The translations under genes and the position numbers were made by a program. DNA of 64,000 nucleotides from Candidatus Dechloromonas phosphorivorans (lineage in GTDB: Bacteria; Pseudomonadota; Gammaproteobacteria; Burkholderiales; Rhodocyclaceae), in contig JADJMS010000014.1 of the NCBI GenBank assembly GCA_016709495.1, positions 3,630 through 67,629 of the forward strand, given 5' to 3'. Shown here piece after piece: positions 61,201-64,000 of the stretch (position 1 is the stretch's first letter; every line of letters starts with the position of its first letter). The notes below the pieces were generated by a model. That model did not search any database, was not told the origin of the DNA, and saw only the letters and a program-made list of their open reading frames with translations.

Positions 61201-61275
61201 GGCTAATAAGGTGCCAAGCCAGATTAGGCGGCCAAACGCTTTATAAAACGTCTTTTCAGTCCCCGTCACCATCAT
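58249..61275 (-). CDS. Membrane hybrid sensor histidine kinase (Cache-like, two PAS, HisKA, HATPase, receiver)
   Basis: ~1009 aa. Helix 1 is GTLLANLLIFSMAAYVV; residues ~40-290 are a periplasmic dCache-like region (ITLLNVIDEANRQAPQGG, ADREYFKHLRDDANSGIVIS, FAGVVYVSVPVSYFINLFSK); helix 2 is IKILALVVSFLIATLFFA. Two PAS domains follow (EGVCGVDAEGKIIFINRAG; GGLYGIDRSGQITFINPAA), HisKA FLANMSHEIRTPLNGVLGF, HATPase (ILSNAVKF, FGGTGLGLA) and a C-terminal receiver (VLVAEDEQINQ, phospho-Asp in VVLMDLQMPEMDGYE). I chose the Met just before helix 1; a longer frame reaches 61437 but enters repeat-like sequence. Reading frame intact. Confidence 0.9.
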   Translation of the reverse strand: MMVTGTEKTFYKAFGRLIWLGTLLANLLIFSMAAYVVSEDHQNSVDKAQRLTENYAKILEQNISGFIKQIDITLLNVIDEANRQAPQGGIKSNQLQTFLDQQQSRLPEALGMRIAGADGVVLFAASNIKATKSNIADREYFKHLRDDANSGIVISEPLVGRMSQKPAIIFARRINTTDGSFAGVVYVSVPVSYFINLFSKLDLGNQGNSGFWNRNSLIARFSKADPDGAKTGSTSPSPQLRQLLESDLRETSYHAKSGVDGITRIYRFHRVEPYELFLLVGLADDDYLAEWRNHSIKILALVVSFLIATLFFARQAYISWRRRELAQLELNELNTALAIRSQETEDARQKIELILASAGEGVCGVDAEGKIIFINRAGREMFGWEEGYGIGANLHALTHHHHADGQEFPVRECPISATIHDAKERHVRDDCYWRLDGSSFSVEYTVSALAKDGKVSGAVNVFRDITERKKGEAELEAYRRNLESLVEERTSALVETEARASHLLDSSAGGLYGIDRSGQITFINPAACSMLGYNAEQLIGQSAHEVLHHSRIDGSDYPASECPSYRALQLGQQIRVDNEVYWHADGHAIAVMYATHPMVKNGEITGAVTSFVDISEQRAAGEARERALIAAENLARVRSEFLANMSHEIRTPLNGVLGFADIGFRNYQNPEKAKNAFAKILGSGKRLLGVINDILDFSKIEAGKLKIEQTEVCLSEVIHQTIEILADRIQAKSLDFQLQIVPDLPVTCISDPLRIGQVLLNILSNAVKFTESGSVTLSVSYREDALLFKVTDTGIGISEGQLNELFSAFHQADASASRRFGGTGLGLAISKRIIELMGGSISAESQLGIGSTFSFSLPLLLPAATTNGIGHKEKSEIQREEKPLHGISVLVAEDEQINQLILEDNLLDDGARVVLVNNGREAFERILKDGSDAYDVVLMDLQMPEMDGYEATRRILALAPDMPIIAQTAHAFEEEREKCLAAGMIGHIAKPIIPDELVSVIRQHAKGK

Positions 61276-61590
61276 GTTTGTGTCCGTAACGTCGTATTCG
61301 CGAGTCGTGGTGAGAAACGCGTTGAAGTCTAGCATTCGCTGAACCAGAGAAGCCTTGGAATCATGCGAAAGTTGATGATTTATTATTGGCTGACAGTTGA
61401 TTGCCGAGCGCTGGTTGCCATCATAGTCAATTTCCACCCGTCGGAACGTTGGTTTGACTCAGGTTGCTGCCGCTCGGAGCTTCGTGCATGACCGACTATC
61501 TGAATGAAGTCCCATCCGTTGGAACGGCAATTTGACTCGGTAAACTGTCGCTCAAAGCCCAGCGCCTTCGGTGACTTGAACAGCTCAAAT

Positions 61591-61682
61591 CGCTTGCAAA
61601 CCTGCCGGCCTGGCTGAAAATCCGTGCCCCTTTGAGCAATGGCCGCTTCCGAGCGGGCGTGAAAATGAATGGCCGCAATGAA
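61591..61682 (-). repeat. Dispersed composite repeat, copy C
   Basis: On the - strand: CATTGCGGCCATTCATTTTC, GCTCGGAAGCGGCCATTGCT, CGGATTTTCAGCCAGGCCGG. It is the best preserved member of the family and lies just outside the RIT-type element. Further similar words occur at 61440-61560. Confidence 0.75.
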
Positions 61683-61704
61683 GAAAATTTCCGAGTGACG
61701 GGTC

Positions 61705-61738
61705 ATGGCCGTTATGTATAGCTTTCCATAACGGCCAT
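61705..61738. repeat. Perfect 12-bp inverted repeat at the end of the recombinase trio
   Basis: ATGGCCGTTATG and CATAACGGCCAT flank a 10-base loop. Immediately after it, TTATGCACAG (61738-61747) and TTATGTGCAG (61755-61764) form an imperfect direct repeat. Clustered short repeats of this kind at the edge of a tyrosine-recombinase cassette may be recombination sites. Confidence 0.6.
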
Positions 61739-61829
61739 TATGCACAGTTCCCAATTATGTGCAGTCGGTTGTCTATGCGCGCTGCCGCCTTGTGGGAAGC
61801 GGCAGGCGTGCTTTGCTGGCTCTACATAA

Positions 61830-62836
61830 TTACAGGGTCTTGAGGAATTCAAGCAGTGCATCAGATGCGTGGCGGTTGTTTTTGCTTCTGGCTCCTGCAA
61901 TCTTGCCAACGCTCGTTCCTTCATTGCGAGATCAGCTTCGACGTAGTGGTGTGTTGTTGTCGGACTCTCATGCCCGAGCCATAGTGCGATTACGTCGACG
62001 CCAGCCCCCGATTGCAGAAGGTGCATAGCCGTCGTATGTCGAATCATGTGTGAGATGTGACGGGTGGCCAAATCCGGATTGACCTTGATTGCCGAACGTA
62101 ACGCCAGTGCCAGCCTCTGCGTCGTTCGAACGCGTCGTGCGTTACCGTCGCGGTTGGGCGGTAATGCTGATGTAGCGGCAAGTTGCGGATTCAATTTCAA
62201 CCAGGCCCGCAGCTCTTTTGCCGTTGTACGCCACAACGGTAGCGTACGCTGCTTGCGGCCCTTGCCATGCAGTAGATGAATCGGCGGCGCCGTCCAGAAC
62301 CACGTCCGCCACCTTTACTCCGATGATTTCGACACGCGTGCGCCTGTGTTGTAAAGCAGGCGAAGCAGCACGTGGTCTCGCCTCGCTGATCCAGCGACCA
62401 TCCGAAGTACCGATCACCGCCATCATTTCCGCGTACGACAGGAACCCAAGCATTGGCCGCTCAAATCGCTTCATCGGTACCCAAGCACTCTCTCGATGAC
62501 GTGCAATGAAGACACATCGCGAGTCCTGCGAACTTCAGGGAAGGCCCGCAATGCGGCTAGGCGTGCATTGCGGCTGCGAACCGTGTTGTGCCGTTCGTGT
62601 TCCAGATGGTCGAGGAAAGCCAGGACCAACTCCGGCGTAATGTCGGCCAGCTTTATCGCCACCGGCGACTTGCCCAAACGTGTTTGCGCGAAGTCGAGGA
62701 ACAATACGAACGCGTCGCGGTAAGCCGCCACAGATAATGGGGCTCAGCGCTCGCTGTTGGGTCAGATGCTCGGCGAAGAAGGTTTGCACAAGGGCAGCAA
62801 ACGACGGTGGGGTCGCGGGGCGTGTCTCTTACTCAT
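61830..62836 (-). pseudogene. Third tyrosine recombinase of a RIT-type trio (frame broken several times)
   Basis: The start MSKRHAP overlaps the stop of the preceding recombinase (TGATG). Fragments in three frames join: QTFFAEHLTQQRALSP, AYRDAFVLFLDFAQTRLGKS, ERPMLGFLSYAEMMAVIG, VEIIGVKVADVVLDGAA, WRTTAKELRAWLKLNPQL, ATRHISHMIRHTTAMHLLQS, VIALWLGHESPTTTHHYVEA and DALLEFLKTL at the stop. The HxxR box, LGHES and the catalytic Tyr (HHYVEAD) are kept. At least four breaks are seen. The protein would be ~335 aa. With its two partners it matches Recombinase-In-Trio elements. Confidence 0.75.
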
Positions 62837-63807
62837 CACCATCTCCCTGAGTCCTCGGCGAAGCGTTCGAACTTGCCGCCCGCCAGCGCCATTAACTCTG
62901 GAACCGCTGTCAGATACCAGTAGGTATTCGAGACCCTTGGCGTGCCCCAGGTAGGTCGCTAGCGACAGCATCGCTTGATCGATATCGATGCCCTGCGCAT
63001 GCCAGAGCATCAAGCGGAAGTAACCGCGAAACCATGCCTCCAGGTCGTGAATGCGCGGCCTATCGTGCGCGCCACGATTGACCCAGCCGAGTTTGTCACG
63101 CAGTTCGTTGAAGACGCGATGGACCCGCCGGTCGCGTAGCGGTTGGCCGAGCAATTGGCCCCGTGTGCCGACGAAGAATGGCGTTTCATTTGTCGTCCGG
63201 GTCTGCCGAACTCGCAGACACCGGTATCGTTTCAGTGCCTCAACGGTACTCGGGTGCAGAGGCAACTGCCGCGACTTGGCGAACTTGGACTGTCGCACGG
63301 TCAGCATGGCGAACTTCAGATCGACATCGGCGTCCAGCAGATCAAGGGCCTCTGAAACCCGCAGGCCAGTCGACGCGATCAGGCCGAACAGCGTCTCGAA
63401 AGTAGCTGGGCGCAAACCGCCCTGGGGCTGAGTGCACGTGCGGCCGTCAGCAGGTCAACGACTTCCCTCTTCGCGGTAGATGTGCGGTGCCACGCGCCCT
63501 GGAACAGAACCGAAGACCGACTCGTCTGGCACCTCGGTGCGTGGGTCGAACTGACGCAGGTAGCGGACAAATGGCCGCAATAGTTTCCAACCGGCGCGCC
63601 CAGGTCTGTGGATTATCCCGGTTCCATCTGTCGTGCCGAGCCCACTCGGCCATGAGATCGACGGTCAGCGCGCCTCGGTGATGCACACATGGCAACGTAG
63701 CGTAAAGTTCGCCAAGGCTAAGCCCATCGTCCTGAGTTCAAAGCCCAGACGGCGACGCTCGGCAAGGTAGTCGCTAATTCGCCTGCAAGCTGATATGCGC
63801 ATTCATG
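62836..63807 (-). pseudogene. Second tyrosine recombinase of a RIT-type trio (frame broken several times)
   Basis: Starts MNAHISLQAN with AGGAG upstream; the ATGA overlaps the stop of the first recombinase. Fragments: DYLAERRRLGFELRTMGLAL, LTVDLMAEWARHDR, DNPQTWARRLETI, FETLFGLIASTGLRVSEALD (Arg I box), RPRIHDL (His box, then frame lost where RHT should follow), MLWHAQGIDIDQAMLSLATY, LGHAK, and GGKFERFAEDSGRW at the stop. Five or more frame changes are visible. Length when joined is ~325 aa. Confidence 0.72.
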
Positions 63808-64000
63808 ACGCGCTCCTGGCCATGGCAGTGCAACGGCGGCAAGTTTCGAGTTGTCGAGTTTGGCGTAAATCAGCGAGGTGTTCAGCGAACGGTGGCGCAG
63901 GACATCAGCCACTTGAGCGAACTGCCGTGTTGAAGAAGCCGGCAAGCCAGCGTATGGCGAAGTGCATGGGTGCGCGAATGGGGCAGCCCGATGCGCTGAT
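63804..64000 (-). pseudogene. First tyrosine recombinase of a RIT-type trio, C-terminal part, runs off window
   Basis: Visible C-terminus: IGLPHSRTHALRHTLACRLL (HxLRHT box), then after a frame change VADVLRHRSLNTSLIYAKLD (LxHR.S and catalytic Tyr) and LAAVALPWPG. The predicted TGA overlaps the second recombinase start (ATGA). At least two frame changes occur in 197 bp. Confidence 0.68.

Overview
The window looks like a chromosomal segment of a betaproteobacterium, most likely Rhodocyclaceae (Dechloromonas / Azonexus / Accumulibacter-like). This is judged from gene content, gene order and protein similarity recalled from memory, not from a search. Codon use in the housekeeping part is GC-rich. 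The organism appears to respire with a complete oxidative TCA cycle, yet also carries a NifJ-type pyruvate:ferredoxin oxidoreductase and many redox/oxygen-type sensors, which fits a facultative anaerobe.

Layout. 1-13.5 kb is a core block on the + strand: a GntR regulator, sdhCDAB-sdhE, gltA, sucA-sucB-lpd, zapE, a secreted secretin-domain-like protein and a small membrane protein. 13.5-20.6 kb is on the - strand: metY, an AT-rich pair of exported proteins (15.1-16.5 kb), mnmC, a conserved hypothetical gene and lysS. 20.7-32.1 kb holds an HdeA-like periplasmic protein, a hybrid histidine kinase, a cupin, an AAA ATPase/DUF4276 pair that resembles a two-gene defence module, an RND efflux operon and prfB with its programmed frameshift. 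32.3-40.5 kb holds nifJ with a dihydroorotate-dehydrogenase-like partner, an unusual duplicated-domain/histone-like/HhH protein, queF and an MFS transporter. From about 40.5 kb the window becomes accessory: small ORFs, an orphan HicB-like gene, a P4-type integrase, a MITE, and a TRAP solute-binding protein with a sensor whose 3' part is lost next to a Tn3-family transposase. The transposase converges on an HU gene coupled to a repeat protein of unknown function. A signalling cluster follows (PAS-GGDEF-EAL, bacteriohemerythrin, STAS-like protein, Aer-like receptor, hybrid kinase), interrupted by an IS256-family element and dispersed repeats. The right end is a broken Recombinase-In-Trio (RIT) element running off the window.

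A strong global feature is the number of broken reading frames. Many are single-base length changes in short homopolymers inside genes that should be intact (sucA, prfB, nifJ, HU, IS256 transposase, GGDEF-EAL). Three genes (sucA, mnmC, the first receiver of the hybrid kinase) also seem to lack roughly 50-100 bp. The most economical reading is sequence or assembly error on top of real decay in the mobile region. Gene calls below therefore span the inferred full gene and state where the frame breaks.

Best candidates for something undescribed: (i) the HU + repeat-protein operon convergent with the Tn3-family transposase; (ii) the AAA/DUF4276 pair; (iii) the two short repeat families, one a clear 150-bp MITE present twice, the other a composite repeat present at least four times around the signalling/RIT region; (iv) the 358-residue duplicated-domain HhH protein.
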